Source of the DNA: an uncultured Tateyamaria sp.
GTDB taxonomy: Bacteria > Pseudomonadota > Alphaproteobacteria > Rhodobacterales > Rhodobacteraceae
Reading direction: 5' to 3'
DNA length: 64,000 bases
Assembly: GCF_947487805.1 (NCBI RefSeq)
Contig: NZ_CANKXW010000003.1
Coordinates: forward strand, 186,001-250,000
Part shown: positions 18,246-27,290 of the stretch, in pieces
How the letters are laid out: each line of letters starts with the position of its first letter
Numbering within the stretch: the stretch's first letter is position 1
The notes under the pieces: model-generated
Database searches by the model: none
Seen by the model: the letters and a program-made list of their open reading frames with translations, nothing else
Told to the model about the DNA's origin: nothing
Translations under genes and position numbers: made by a program

Positions 18246-19279
18246 AGCGAGGCCGCCACTTCGAAGCCCGGCGGAATGGTGTCGCGCCCGTCGAGGATCA
18301 GGTCGGCCATGGTGGTGGCGACCTTGGGGGCCATGCCAAAGCCGATCTTGAACCCGCCATTGGCGATGAAATGTCCCGGTCGGTCGGGCCATGCGCCCAG
18401 CATGGGTGCGCGGCTGCGGCTGCGCGGGCGCAGCCCGGCCCAGCGGGCGATCACGGGCGCATCCGCCAGCGCAGGTACGGCAGCGCGCGCGCGGGCCACG
18501 ATATCGTCCAGTTGTGCGTCCGTGCCGGTGGGTTCCGCAAATTCGCGTTCTGTGGTTGAGCCAATGGCGGTGGTGCCGTCGGCATGGGGGATGATGTGCA
18601 GCGTGTCGGCAAAAAGCTGCGGCGCATCCGGCAGGGCGAGGTCGAGCAGGGCCGCCTGCCCCTTGATCCCTGCGCCCACGAGGCGGCTGTGCCCGGCATT
18701 CAGCGCCTCAAGGCCCGCCACACCCGTGGCGTGGATCGTAATGTCGGTGTCTTTGCCTTCCGGTTTGATCTCAACGCCGCGCGCCGCCAGTGCCGCGACC
18801 AGTGCCATGCAGGATTGGCGCGGGTGAATGCGGCCGCTGAGCGTGTCGTGGATCTCCATCCCCGTGGGGCTGTGCGCCGCCCAGTGCGGGTCGGCCACGG
18901 GCCGCACCGTCCAGGTCGCGGCATCGCCCCAGAGCGTCTGTGCCGATGCGCTGCGGGCCTGGGCCAGCGCGAGGGCCGCGTCGTCGGCGATGGGCTGGCA
19001 GCGGCCCGTGCGGCCATAGCCCGATGGCTGGCCGCCTGCCGCTTCGACCTCGGCCCAGAACCCTTTGGCCATCAGCAGGCTGTCCAGCTGGAACTGTTTC
19101 TTGGGGTTCCAGTTTTCCGGCACATGCGGGGCCAGCGCACCCACGATGCCGCCACTCGCCGCGGCGGCAGGGCCATGCGGGTCGATCACCTGCACCGACG
19201 CGCCGCGCGCGCGCAGCACCCATGCAATCGACAGGCCGAATATGCCCGCGCCGCGAACCGTGATCTCTGCCGTTGCCAA
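18242..19279 (-). CDS. FAD-dependent oxidoreductase, MnmC C-terminal-domain-like
   Basis: About 345 residues of the D-amino-acid-oxidase/glycine-oxidase fold. The dinucleotide motif ITVRGAGIFGLSIAWVLRA is at the N-terminus, and NGGFKIGFGMAP near the C-terminus completes the FAD site. Its divergent neighbour is an MnmD-type methyltransferase; in E. coli these two activities are fused in MnmC, which converts cmnm5s2U34 to mnm5s2U34 in tRNA. The context therefore suggests the oxidase half of MnmC, but another amine oxidase is possible. I place the start at the TTG at 19279; a GTG at 19327 would overlap the neighbour's start region. Confidence 0.7.
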   Translation of the reverse strand: MATAEITVRGAGIFGLSIAWVLRARGASVQVIDPHGPAAAASGGIVGALAPHVPENWNPKKQFQLDSLLMAKGFWAEVEAAGGQPSGYGRTGRCQPIADDAALALAQARSASAQTLWGDAATWTVRPVADPHWAAHSPTGMEIHDTLSGRIHPRQSCMALVAALAARGVEIKPEGKDTDITIHATGVAGLEALNAGHSRLVGAGIKGQAALLDLALPDAPQLFADTLHIIPHADGTTAIGSTTEREFAEPTGTDAQLDDIVARARAAVPALADAPVIARWAGLRPRSRSRAPMLGAWPDRPGHFIANGGFKIGFGMAPKVATTMADLILDGRDTIPPGFEVAASL

Positions 19280-19329
19280 TGTCTGTCTCTTGTCCCAAGG
19301 TCGCCGCGACCCTCTTACTAGGACCACCC

Positions 19330-19992
19330 ATGCAGGACCAGCACGCAGAGCTTGAATGGCGCGACAGTGGCGTGCCGGTGTCCACGCGGTTTGACGACCC
19401 GTATTTCAGCCTCGACAATGGGCTGGCCGAGACGCGGCATGTGTTTCTGGACGGCAATGACCTGCCCGCGCGGTTTCGGGACGGGTTCCATATTGCGGAG
19501 CTTGGCTTTGGCACGGGCCTCAATTTCCTGACGGCGTGGGCCGCGTGGCGGGATGCGGGCGTAGCGGGGCGGTTTCGTTTCACGAGTTTCGAGGCCTATC
19601 CGATGGAGCCGGACGCGATGGCCCGCGCGCTTGCCGCCTTTCCCGAGGTGGCAGGGCTGGCCGCCCCTTTTCTGGCAGCGGGTGGCGGGTCGGCCACATT
19701 TGACGACGCAGAATTGACGGTGATCCACGGTGATGCGCGTGAGGCCCTGCCGGGTTGGCCGGGTCGCGCCGATGCGTGGTTTCTGGACGGGTTTTCGCCT
19801 GCGAAAAACCCTGAATTGTGGGGCGCGGACCTGATGGGGCAGGTTGCGGCGCACACTGTCCCCGCGGGGACAGCGGCCACCTACACGGCCGCGGGGTTCG
19901 TGCGCCGGGGCCTTGAGGACGCCGGGTTCACCGTCACGCGCGGGCCGGGCTTTGGTCGCAAGCGGCACATGACGCGGGCGGTTTTGGGATGA
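19330..19992 (+). CDS. mnmD: tRNA (5-methylaminomethyl-2-thiouridine)-methyltransferase, MnmD type
   Basis: A 220-residue SAM-dependent methyltransferase equivalent to the N-terminal domain of E. coli MnmC (DUF752). The SAM motif ELGFGTGLNFLTAW is near residues 57-70, and the family signature WFLDGFSPAKNPELW is at about 151-165. It makes the last methyl transfer of mnm5s2U34 in the tRNA wobble position. The FAD half is encoded by the divergent gene. It contains a copy of an 18-bp palindrome, and its stop overlaps the next gene (ATGA). Confidence 0.85.
   Translation: MQDQHAELEWRDSGVPVSTRFDDPYFSLDNGLAETRHVFLDGNDLPARFRDGFHIAELGFGTGLNFLTAWAAWRDAGVAGRFRFTSFEAYPMEPDAMARALAAFPEVAGLAAPFLAAGGGSATFDDAELTVIHGDAREALPGWPGRADAWFLDGFSPAKNPELWGADLMGQVAAHTVPAGTAATYTAAGFVRRGLEDAGFTVTRGPGFGRKRHMTRAVLG
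19856..19873. repeat. 18-bp perfect palindrome, copy 2
   Basis: CTGTCCCCGCGGGGACAG, identical to the copy at 6281-6298, but here inside the mnmD-like coding sequence, where it encodes part of TVPAGTA. Confidence 0.6.
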
Positions 19993-20858
19993 GCCAGGGC
20001 AACAACACGCGGCTGGGCATTGCGCTGATGATCGCGGTGTCGGTTGTCTTTGCCAGTCAGGACGGGATTTCGCGGCATCTGGCGGGGGAATACAACGTCT
20101 TTATGGTGGTGATGATCCGGTACTGGTTCTTTGCGGCCTTTGTCATCACGATTGCGGGGCGCAAGGCGGGCGGGCTGCGGGCGGCGGCGCGCACAAGCCA
20201 GCCGGTTGTGCAGGGGCTGCGCGGGCTGCTGCTGGCCGCCGAGATCTGTGTCATGGTCACCGCCTTCACCATTCTGGGGCTGGTAGAGAGCCACGCGGTC
20301 TTTGCCGCCTATCCGCTGCTGGTGGCCGCGCTGTCGGGGCCGATCCTGGGCGAGCATGTGGGCTGGCGACGCTGGGCGGCGATTGGTGTGGGGTTCGTGG
20401 GCGTTCTGTTCATCCTGAAGCCCGGTCTGGGCGTGTTCGACCCGGCGGCGGTGATCCCGCTGGCCTCGGCGGTGATGTTCGCGGTCTATGGCCTGCTGAC
20501 GCGCTATGTCGCGCGGGATGACAGCACGGCGACCTCGTTCTTTTGGACGGGCACGGTGGGCGCGGTCGCGATGACCTGCGTGGGCGTATGGTTTTGGGAG
20601 CCGATGAGTGCGGGCGATTGGTTGTGGATGGGCGCGCTGTGCCTGACGGGGGCGTCGGGGCACTGGCTGCTTATTCGCACCTACGAGGTGGCGGAGGCGA
20701 GCGCGGTGCAGCCGTTTGCCTATTTCCAGATGGTGTTTGCCGCCCTTGTGGGCCTCGCCGTCTTTGGCGAGGTGTTGGAGATCAACGTGGTGATCGGCGC
20801 GCTGATCATCGTGGGCGCAGGGCTATTCACCCTGTGGCGCGAACGGCAGCAGGGTTGA
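19989..20858 (+). CDS. EamA/DMT-family transporter
   Basis: A 289-residue membrane protein with about ten transmembrane helices in two EamA repeats, the layout of drug/metabolite exporters (RhaT/YdcZ-like). The first repeat ends near PILGEHVGWRRWAAIGVGFVG and the second near VFGEVLEINVVIGALIIVGAG. Substrate unknown. It overlaps mnmD by 4 bp and converges with the slt gene, sharing the last 36 bp. Confidence 0.85.
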   Translation: MSQGNNTRLGIALMIAVSVVFASQDGISRHLAGEYNVFMVVMIRYWFFAAFVITIAGRKAGGLRAAARTSQPVVQGLRGLLLAAEICVMVTAFTILGLVESHAVFAAYPLLVAALSGPILGEHVGWRRWAAIGVGFVGVLFILKPGLGVFDPAAVIPLASAVMFAVYGLLTRYVARDDSTATSFFWTGTVGAVAMTCVGVWFWEPMSAGDWLWMGALCLTGASGHWLLIRTYEVAEASAVQPFAYFQMVFAALVGLAVFGEVLEINVVIGALIIVGAGLFTLWRERQQG

Positions 20859-22790
20859 GCCGCCCAGTTCCTGCGAAAACGGCACCGGCAGCGCATCGCC
20901 GCCCAGCCGGGCGCGGTAGATGGGCAGGCTTTCGGTGACGCGCATCACATAGTTGCGGGTTTCGCGGAAGGGGATGAATTCGATCCAGTCGACCAGCGCA
21001 TCCTCGCCCTGCCCGCGCGGATCGCCATAGAGGTCCATCCAGCGGATCGGGCGGCTGGGGCCTGCGTTATAGGCCGCGGACATCATCACCACGTTGCCGT
21101 CGAACCGCCCCGCCAGCTGGCTGAGGAACTCGGACCCCAGTTCGGCATTGTAGACAGGATCGGAGGTGAGCCGCGCGGTGCTGTGTTCGGCGCTGCGGCC
21201 AAGGTCACCGGCCACCTCGGCGGCGGTGGCGGGCATGATCTGCATCAGCCCGCGCGCGCCGACGCCCGATTGTACGACCGGGTCAAATTCGCTTTCGCGT
21301 CGGGCGATGGCCAGCGACATTTCGGGCGCCATGGGCAGGTCGGCCTGCGCCAGCGGGTGGAGCGCATAATAGGGCGCGTGCAGGGTGATGCCGCGCTGTG
21401 CCACGCGTTTGCCGATCATCACGGCCAAATGCGGCTGGCCCGCGTCGATGGCGGCCTGCCCCAGCTGACCCGCGGTGTCGCGGTCGAGGTCTTCGGCGAG
21501 GTGGGTCCAGAACCGTTCGGCGAGGCTCAGCTCGCCCGAGGCTTGCAGCAGCAGGCCCGCCTCGAAGAGGTCGCGCCGCGCAAGGTCGGAGGTGCGCCAA
21601 TCCTCGAATGTCTCGGCCCCGTCCAGGTCGGGATCGACAGGCAGCCCGCCGCGTTCAGCGGCGAGCAGCCCGTAGAATGTCGTCTGGAACTGCGCCCCGT
21701 CGGCATAGGAGGCCTGCGCGGCGTCTGGCTGACCCGCCGCCTCGTGCGCGCGCCCGATCCAGTAGCCCGCCCGCCCACGCGAGATTGGCGAGGCGATGGC
21801 GGCGCGGTGGTTCTGGAAATGCTCAAGCGCCAGTTCGGGGTCATCCAGTTGCCGCAGGGCAATGAACCCGGCCAGCCATTCGAGGTCGGCGTAATGCGAC
21901 CCTTCGGTCAGGAAATGCCGTGCAGCCAGTTGATAGGCCAGGGCCGGGTCGCCGTCGCGCATCTCGTCCCGCGCCATGGCGCGGCGGCGGTTGGACCATG
22001 CGCCGGGCTGGCCCAGCGCCTCGATCGAACGCGACCTTTCGCGCAGCAGCGCCTTGGCATCGGCCCAGCGCCCCTTGCGGATGCGCCATTCGAACCGGTC
22101 GTGGGCCAGACCGGGATCCTGCGCCAGCGCGGCCGGCACCGCATCGATGCGGGCGTCAACGGCGTCCGACAGGGACTGGAGTGCCAGCCGCGCACGGGCC
22201 AGTGCCGCCGGACCCTCGGGCACCAGCGGCAGCATCCGTGCGGCATCCGCGCCCGCGCGGTCCCACAGCATCGCCTCAAGGCGCGCGGCATGGTGCGGCG
22301 CGATCAGATCGGCGTGGCGCGACAGGAACAGATCATGGGTGCCCGCCGACATACGCATCGATCGCCATGCCAGCACTAGCGTCGCCTCGGCGTCACCCGC
22401 ATTGCCTTGCGCGATTTGCGCGGCGGCATAGTCCAGCGCGCCCTGCGCCGTTTGCGGGCCCTGTTCGGCATAGAAGGCCAGCACCGCCGCGGACCCGGCC
22501 TCGGCCACTGCCGGTTCGGATTTGCGGCGCATCAGTGCAAGGCCAGGCCAGTCGGGGCGCCGGTCGATGAAATCCGTCACCTCGGCATAGGTCCCGCGCC
22601 CGGCGCGCAGGCGTTGCCATTCGATGACATCCGCCGCCACCGGCCCGTCGCGCGCCGCCAGCCGGGCCGCCGTGGCCCAGTCCCCGCCGCGCAGCGCATC
22701 CATCGCCCAGCCCAAGGGGCGGGGCCGTTCGGCCAAAGAGGCCACAGCAGTCAGAAAAAGCACCACGAGGGCGAGGGCAATCCGGCTCAT
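20823..22790 (-). CDS. slt: soluble lytic murein transglycosylase (Slt)
   Basis: A 655-residue periplasmic peptidoglycan lyase. The signal peptide (about 1-20, ending SLAE) is followed by a long helical superhelix (about 25-470) and a C-terminal goose-lysozyme-like catalytic domain. The catalytic Glu lies in ARRESEFDP, followed by SGVGARGLMQIMPATA and AYNAGPSRPIRW. It cleaves the glycan strand to 1,6-anhydromuropeptides in wall turnover. The start at 22790 precedes the signal peptide. The gene is divergent from dapA. Confidence 0.9.
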   Translation of the reverse strand: MSRIALALVVLFLTAVASLAERPRPLGWAMDALRGGDWATAARLAARDGPVAADVIEWQRLRAGRGTYAEVTDFIDRRPDWPGLALMRRKSEPAVAEAGSAAVLAFYAEQGPQTAQGALDYAAAQIAQGNAGDAEATLVLAWRSMRMSAGTHDLFLSRHADLIAPHHAARLEAMLWDRAGADAARMLPLVPEGPAALARARLALQSLSDAVDARIDAVPAALAQDPGLAHDRFEWRIRKGRWADAKALLRERSRSIEALGQPGAWSNRRRAMARDEMRDGDPALAYQLAARHFLTEGSHYADLEWLAGFIALRQLDDPELALEHFQNHRAAIASPISRGRAGYWIGRAHEAAGQPDAAQASYADGAQFQTTFYGLLAAERGGLPVDPDLDGAETFEDWRTSDLARRDLFEAGLLLQASGELSLAERFWTHLAEDLDRDTAGQLGQAAIDAGQPHLAVMIGKRVAQRGITLHAPYYALHPLAQADLPMAPEMSLAIARRESEFDPVVQSGVGARGLMQIMPATAAEVAGDLGRSAEHSTARLTSDPVYNAELGSEFLSQLAGRFDGNVVMMSAAYNAGPSRPIRWMDLYGDPRGQGEDALVDWIEFIPFRETRNYVMRVTESLPIYRARLGGDALPVPFSQELGGSTLLPFAPQGE

Positions 22791-22926
22791 CTCTTGCAAT
22801 TCCTTGTCCTGCGGGGCTAGAGCCTCTGAGCATATGGCCGTCCTGTGACGTTTCAACTCACGATCAGGAAATATGCCATTTCATCCCAGGCCCTCTGCCT
22901 GCCACACGTAAAAAAGGAGCGTGAGA

Positions 22927-23799
22927 ATGTTTAAAGGTTCTATGCCTGCCCTCGTCACGCCGTTTCGTAACGGCGCTTTGGATCTGGAATGCCTCAAGAA
23001 GCTGGTCGAGTGGCATATTGGTGAAGGCACAAACGGATTTGTGCCCGTCGGCACCACCGGCGAAAGCCCGACCCTGACCCATGAAGAGCACGAGACCGTG
23101 ATCGAAACCGTGGTCAAGGCGACCGCGGGCCGGGTGCCGGTGATTGCGGGCGCGGGGTCGAACAACACGGTCGAGGCGATCCGTTTCGTGCAGTTCGCCG
23201 AACGTGTGGGCGCCGATGCCGCGCTGGTCGTCACACCCTATTACAACAAGCCCACACAGAGGGGCCTGATCGCGCATTTCACCGCGCTGCATGATTGTGC
23301 CGATATCCCGATCATCATCTACAACATCCCCGGCCGGTCCGTGATCGACATGACGCCCGACACGATGGGCGCGCTGGCGGCCCTGCCCCGGATCGTGGGT
23401 GTCAAGGACGCAACGGGTGATCTGGCGCGTGTCTGCGATCAGCGTATGGCCTGCGGGCCGGACTTTATCCAGCTGTCGGGCGAGGACGCCACGGCCCACG
23501 GGTTCAACGCCCAGGGCGGCGTCGGCTGTATCTCGGTCACGGCGAATGTGGTGCCCAAGCTGCTGGCGCAGATGCAGGCCGCGTGCCTTGCGGGCGATTA
23601 TGCCACCGCGCTCGAGATCCAGGACAAGGTGATGCCGCTGCACAAGGCGATTTTCATGGAGCCCGGTCTGGTAGGCGCGAAATACGCGATGTCGCGTCTG
23701 GGCCTGTGTTCGGACGAAGTGCGCCTGCCGCTGACCAGCCTTTCGGACGAGACCAAGGCCAAGGTCGACGCGGCACTGGTCCATGCGGGCGTTGCCTAG
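22927..23799 (+). CDS. dapA: 4-hydroxy-tetrahydrodipicolinate synthase
   Basis: This 290-residue TIM-barrel enzyme condenses pyruvate with aspartate semialdehyde, the first committed step to diaminopimelate and lysine. It shows the GTTGESPTL phosphate-like loop, the catalytic Tyr in [12 protein letters not shown] and the Schiff-base Lys in [13 protein letters not shown] 22927 is preferred over the GTG six bases upstream because it is correctly spaced from AAAGGAG. The pathway partner dapB lies about 29 kb away at 51946. Confidence 0.93.
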   Translation: MFKGSMPALVTPFRNGALDLECLKKLVEWHIGEGTNGFVPVGTTGESPTLTHEEHETVIETVVKATAGRVPVIAGAGSNNTVEAIRFVQFAERVGADAALVVTPYYNKPTQRGLIAHFTALHDCADIPIIIYNIPGRSVIDMTPDTMGALAALPRIVGVKDATGDLARVCDQRMACGPDFIQLSGEDATAHGFNAQGGVGCISVTANVVPKLLAQMQAACLAGDYATALEIQDKVMPLHKAIFMEPGLVGAKYAMSRLGLCSDEVRLPLTSLSDETKAKVDAALVHAGVA

Positions 23800-23827
23800 G
23801 CCGCATGCCTGCGGATAGCGTCGGGAC

Positions 23828-24763
23828 ATGACGCTTTGTGCCTTTGATATCACCGACGCCTCTGCCGCCCCGGCGGCAGATGGCCCCCTGCCCTTGGCAG
23901 GGTATCGGTGGACCCATTTCGATCTGACCGATGCGGACCTGCCTGCGTTTCTGGCAGCACATGTGCCCGAGATCCCGGCCGCCGCGCTGACCGCGCCGGA
24001 GACGCGCCCGCGCTGTGACCGGTTTGGCGACGGGCTGATCCTGAACCTGCGGGGTGTGAACCTGAACGCGGACGGGCCGCTGGACCAGATGGTGGCCGTG
24101 CGCCTGTGGGTCACGGCGGACCGGGTTGTGTCCGTGCGCATGCGAAGGGTGTTCGCGCTGGATGCGCTGCGGCAGGAGGCCGAGACCGGTCACGCCCCCG
24201 CCACGCCGATGGCCTTTGTTACTGCGCTGGCCGGGCGGCTGATGGGCCGGGTGCAGGACAGTGTCTTTGATCTGAGCGCGCGCATCGATGCGATGGAGGA
24301 CAGCGTACAGGACGATGACGCGCCGCTGCCTGCCGATCTGGCCGAGGAGCGGCGCATGGCGATCCGGCTGCGCCGTTACCTCGCCCCGCAGCGCGATGCG
24401 CTGGTGGCGCTGGTGGGCACGGACAGCCCGCTGATGACGCAGACCCAGCGCGACCTGCTGCGCGAGCAGGCGAACCTTGCCAAGCTGGCGGTCGAAGAGC
24501 TGGAGGCGTTGATTGCCCGCATGACGGCGGTGCAGGACCACCACACCGCGCAGGCGGCGCTGAAACAGGGGCACAACGGGTATGTGCTGTCGATCGTGGC
24601 CGCGGTGTTCCTGCCGCTGGGATTTGTCACCGGCCTTTTTGGCGTGAATGTGGGCGGGATGCCGGGCCTCGACAGCCCTTGGGCCTTTGCCGCGCTGAGT
24701 GCGGGCCTTGTTGCCCTGACGGTGGCGGCGGTCGCGGTGATGCGTTGGCTGAAGTGGATCTGA
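23828..24763 (+). CDS. zntB: CorA-family metal transporter, ZntB-like
   Basis: A 311-residue protein with a cytoplasmic alpha/beta and long-helix funnel (about 1-250) and two C-terminal transmembrane helices. The pore signature after the first helix reads GVNVGGMPG, in place of the GMN of magnesium-selective CorA; GxN with an aliphatic residue is typical of the ZntB zinc branch. The central part is charged and helix-rich (AEERRMAIRLRRYLAPQRDA). Direction and metal are inferred from this motif only. Confidence 0.82.
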   Translation: MTLCAFDITDASAAPAADGPLPLAGYRWTHFDLTDADLPAFLAAHVPEIPAAALTAPETRPRCDRFGDGLILNLRGVNLNADGPLDQMVAVRLWVTADRVVSVRMRRVFALDALRQEAETGHAPATPMAFVTALAGRLMGRVQDSVFDLSARIDAMEDSVQDDDAPLPADLAEERRMAIRLRRYLAPQRDALVALVGTDSPLMTQTQRDLLREQANLAKLAVEELEALIARMTAVQDHHTAQAALKQGHNGYVLSIVAAVFLPLGFVTGLFGVNVGGMPGLDSPWAFAALSAGLVALTVAAVAVMRWLKWI

Positions 24764-24815
24764 CGCCCACTGTCACATAGTTGACGAATTATTTCATTGT
24801 GAGGGTGCTGCGTTC

Positions 24816-25385
24816 GTGTTCCTTTTGCCGCAGCGCGACGACAATTGCAGGACCAATCCCATCCCAGCCTCCAGACACCAATCGATCCGTATCGTGCGCG
24901 AGGGCCTGCCAGAGGTGTACCCGCGCCTGTGGCGATACGCGATGTCGCTGACCGGGCGCAGGGATTGGGCAGATGATCTGATCCAGACCACCTGTGTGCG
25001 CGCACTGGACAAGGCCGAACAGTTCGAGCCCGGCACCCATCTGGACCGCTGGATGTTCCGCATGGCCCAGCGCATCTGGCTGAACGAGTTGCGGTCGCGC
25101 AAGGTGCGCACCGGTGGCGGGCTGGTGCCGGTCGAGGAGATCGACATCGCGGACAAATCTCCTGACACGGAAGTGAATATTTTTGCACGTGAAGTGTTGA
25201 ACAAGGTGAACTCCCTGCCGGAGGCGCAGCGTCAGGCCGTTGTGCTCGTCTATGTCGAGGGGTTCAGTTACAAGGAAGCCGCCGAGGTCATGGAGATCCC
25301 GATCGGCACGGTGATGAGCCGTCTTGCAGCCGCACGCAAACGGCTGAATACGGAGATGGCCGAGATGCAGGCAAGGGTGACATGA
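24816..25385 (+). CDS. ECF-family RNA polymerase sigma factor
   Basis: A 189-residue sigma-70 family factor with only regions 2 and 4. Region 2 includes GRRDWADDLIQTTCVRAL and FEPGTHLDRWMFRMAQRIW; region 4 contains the helix-turn-helix FSYKEAAEVMEIPIGTVMSRL. The start is a GTG with a distant GAGGG; a shorter start near 24894 is possible. The next gene, overlapping by ATGA, encodes its probable anti-sigma factor. The inducing stress cannot be told. Confidence 0.88.
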   Translation: MFLLPQRDDNCRTNPIPASRHQSIRIVREGLPEVYPRLWRYAMSLTGRRDWADDLIQTTCVRALDKAEQFEPGTHLDRWMFRMAQRIWLNELRSRKVRTGGGLVPVEEIDIADKSPDTEVNIFAREVLNKVNSLPEAQRQAVVLVYVEGFSYKEAAEVMEIPIGTVMSRLAAARKRLNTEMAEMQARVT

Positions 25386-26149
25386 CGGACGCGCGCCAGT
25401 TCACAGACGAAGATCTGACCGCCTTTCTGGATGGAGAGGCGGACGACGCGCTGCATGCCGCGATTGAGGCCGCGTTGGAAACAGACGCCGCACTGGCCGA
25501 ACGGATGGCGGCGCTGGATTTGCCGCTGGCCCCGATAGTCGAGGCCTATGACGCCCTGCTGGCCACGGCACCTGCGATGCCGGCATTCGAGATGGATGCG
25601 CCCGCCCCCCCGCGCCCGCGCGGGTTGTGGGCCAAGGGGGCGGCCCTCTTTGGCTCTGGTCTGGCCGCGGGTCTGGCGGTGGCGGTGTTCACCGGATTTG
25701 GCACGCCCGAGCCGCAGCAGCGCGGCTGGGTGTCCTTTGTCGCCAGCTATCAGGCGCTTTACACGACGGCCACGCTGGACGGTGCCACGCCCTCGCCGCA
25801 GGAGGCGGAGGTGCAGCTAGCGCGGGTGTCGGACGCGCTGGGCTTGGATCTGCGCGGGTTGCCGGTGGCGCAGAGTTTGACGTTCAAACGCGCGCAGGTG
25901 CTGGGGTTCAACGGCAAGCCGCTGGTCCAGATCGCCTATCTGCGCGACGACGGGACGCCGGTGGCGCTGTGCATCATTGCGGCCGGTCCGGAGGGCAAAC
26001 CGCTGAGCATGGGGGCCGCCGAGGGGCTGGACATCGCGCGGTGGAACACGCCGGGTTTCGGGTTCCTGCTGATTGGCGGGGACGACGCGGCCCCGCTGGC
26101 GGACGAGGCCGAAACCTTCCGCGACTGGAGCCGTGACACCGCCGCCTGA
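25382..26149 (+). CDS. membrane-anchored anti-sigma factor
   Basis: A 255-residue protein. The N-terminal 80 residues (DEDLTAFLDGEADDALHAAI) resemble the anti-sigma domain that clamps an ECF factor. One transmembrane helix follows (about 85-103, GAALFGSGLAAGLAVAVF), then a periplasmic domain of unknown ligand (SFVASYQALYTTATL and a C-terminal part with GFGFLLIGGDD). The RskA-like architecture and the ATGA overlap with the sigma gene support the role. No conserved zinc-binding HxxxCxxC is visible. Confidence 0.78.
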   Translation: MTDARQFTDEDLTAFLDGEADDALHAAIEAALETDAALAERMAALDLPLAPIVEAYDALLATAPAMPAFEMDAPAPPRPRGLWAKGAALFGSGLAAGLAVAVFTGFGTPEPQQRGWVSFVASYQALYTTATLDGATPSPQEAEVQLARVSDALGLDLRGLPVAQSLTFKRAQVLGFNGKPLVQIAYLRDDGTPVALCIIAAGPEGKPLSMGAAEGLDIARWNTPGFGFLLIGGDDAAPLADEAETFRDWSRDTAA

Positions 26150-26280
26150 GCGGCACGGGGTCGTTTCCATGCCATGAACGATCCCATCAATCACCCCAGT
26201 ATTATCCCACCCCTGCCCTGATTGTGCCGTGTTTGAGGTCGATACCTGATCCTCGAACCGCATGATTGAAAGGGACGGGC

Positions 26281-27186
26281 ATGGACCGCCTCACTGAAAT
26301 GGAAGCATTTGCCACGGTCGTGGACCAAGGTGGCTTTACCGACGCCGCAAAGAAGATGGGCATTTCCAAGTCCGCCGTGTCCAAACACGTGTCGTCGCTG
26401 GAGGCCCGTCTGGGCGCACGGCTGCTGAACCGCACCACCCGTCGGGTCAGCCCGACCGAGATTGGTCTGGCCTATTACGACCGTGCCCGCCGCGTTCTGA
26501 ATGATGCGGGCGAAGCGGATTCGCTTGTCACCTCGATGCAATCGGCGCCCTCGGGCCTCTTGCGTATCTCGGTTGCGACGGATTTTGGCGTCAACCACCT
26601 GTCGCCGCGCCTGTCGGAATTCCTCGCCGATTTCCCGGACATCACGGTCAACATGGTGCTGAACAACCGCTATGTTGAGTTGATTTCCGAAGGGTTCGAC
26701 ATGGCCGTGCGCATCGGAGAGCTGGAAGACAGCACCCTGCGGGCCCGCAAGCTGACCGAAACCACCAAGCGGATGATCGCGAGCCCCGCCTATTTCGAAA
26801 AATACGGCCGCCCCGAAAAGATCGACGATCTGAACGAGCACAAGCTGCTGCACTATTCCAACCAGTCGTCTGGCAATGTCTGGAAACTGACCGCGCCCTC
26901 GGGTGAAAAGCGTCAGGTCCGCACCGCCGGCTGGCTGAGCGTGAATGACGGGCAATCCCTGCTCAATGCCGCGATCTCGGGTCTGGGCATCGCCTATCTG
27001 CCGAGCTTTCTATACTCGGATGCCATGGAACAGGGTTTGGTCGAGGATGCGATCCCCGAGCTGCCCATGGAGACCCAAGGCATCTACGCCGTGTACCCGC
27101 CGGGTCGGTTCACCCAGCCCAAGGTCCGCGCGTTCATTGATTTCCTGGTCCATGCCTTCGCCGAAAAGGGCCCGGCGGACTGGTAA
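26281..27186 (+). CDS. LysR-family transcriptional regulator
   Basis: A 301-residue LysR-type regulator. The winged helix at residues 1-60 contains FTDAAKKMGISKSAVSKHVSSLEARLGARL; the remainder is the periplasmic-binding-like effector domain. The target is unclear. No divergent gene is adjacent (the upstream gene runs in the same direction, 131 bp away), which is unusual for LysR. The start follows AAAGGGA. A strong terminator follows. Confidence 0.9.
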   Translation: MDRLTEMEAFATVVDQGGFTDAAKKMGISKSAVSKHVSSLEARLGARLLNRTTRRVSPTEIGLAYYDRARRVLNDAGEADSLVTSMQSAPSGLLRISVATDFGVNHLSPRLSEFLADFPDITVNMVLNNRYVELISEGFDMAVRIGELEDSTLRARKLTETTKRMIASPAYFEKYGRPEKIDDLNEHKLLHYSNQSSGNVWKLTAPSGEKRQVRTAGWLSVNDGQSLLNAAISGLGIAYLPSFLYSDAMEQGLVEDAIPELPMETQGIYAVYPPGRFTQPKVRAFIDFLVHAFAEKGPADW

Positions 27187-27220
27187 CACTCTCCCAACCA
27201 ACCTCCCCTCGGTTGACCTG

Positions 27221-27248
27221 CCCCGATGCCTTGCGCATCGGGGTTTTT
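27221..27248 (+). terminator. rho-independent terminator after lysR-type gene
   Basis: ccccgatgc-cttgc-gcatcgggg followed directly by ttttt: a perfect 9-bp stem with a T-tract, 34 bp after the stop codon. Confidence 0.88.
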
Positions 27249-27290
27249 CTTTGCCGAGGGTCGACATGGCAATGCAGGGCCTATCGCCCG

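Noticed and set aside
17013-18392. 459-codon version of the VOC gene
   Set aside because: The N-terminal two thirds are antisense to the MaoC-like gene; the VOC domain begins at 17417.
24778-24810. Autoregulated ECF promoter (TTGACG...) before the sigma gene
   Set aside because: TTGACG is present, but no matching -10 or ECF-type -35/-10 pair at a sensible spacing could be seen.
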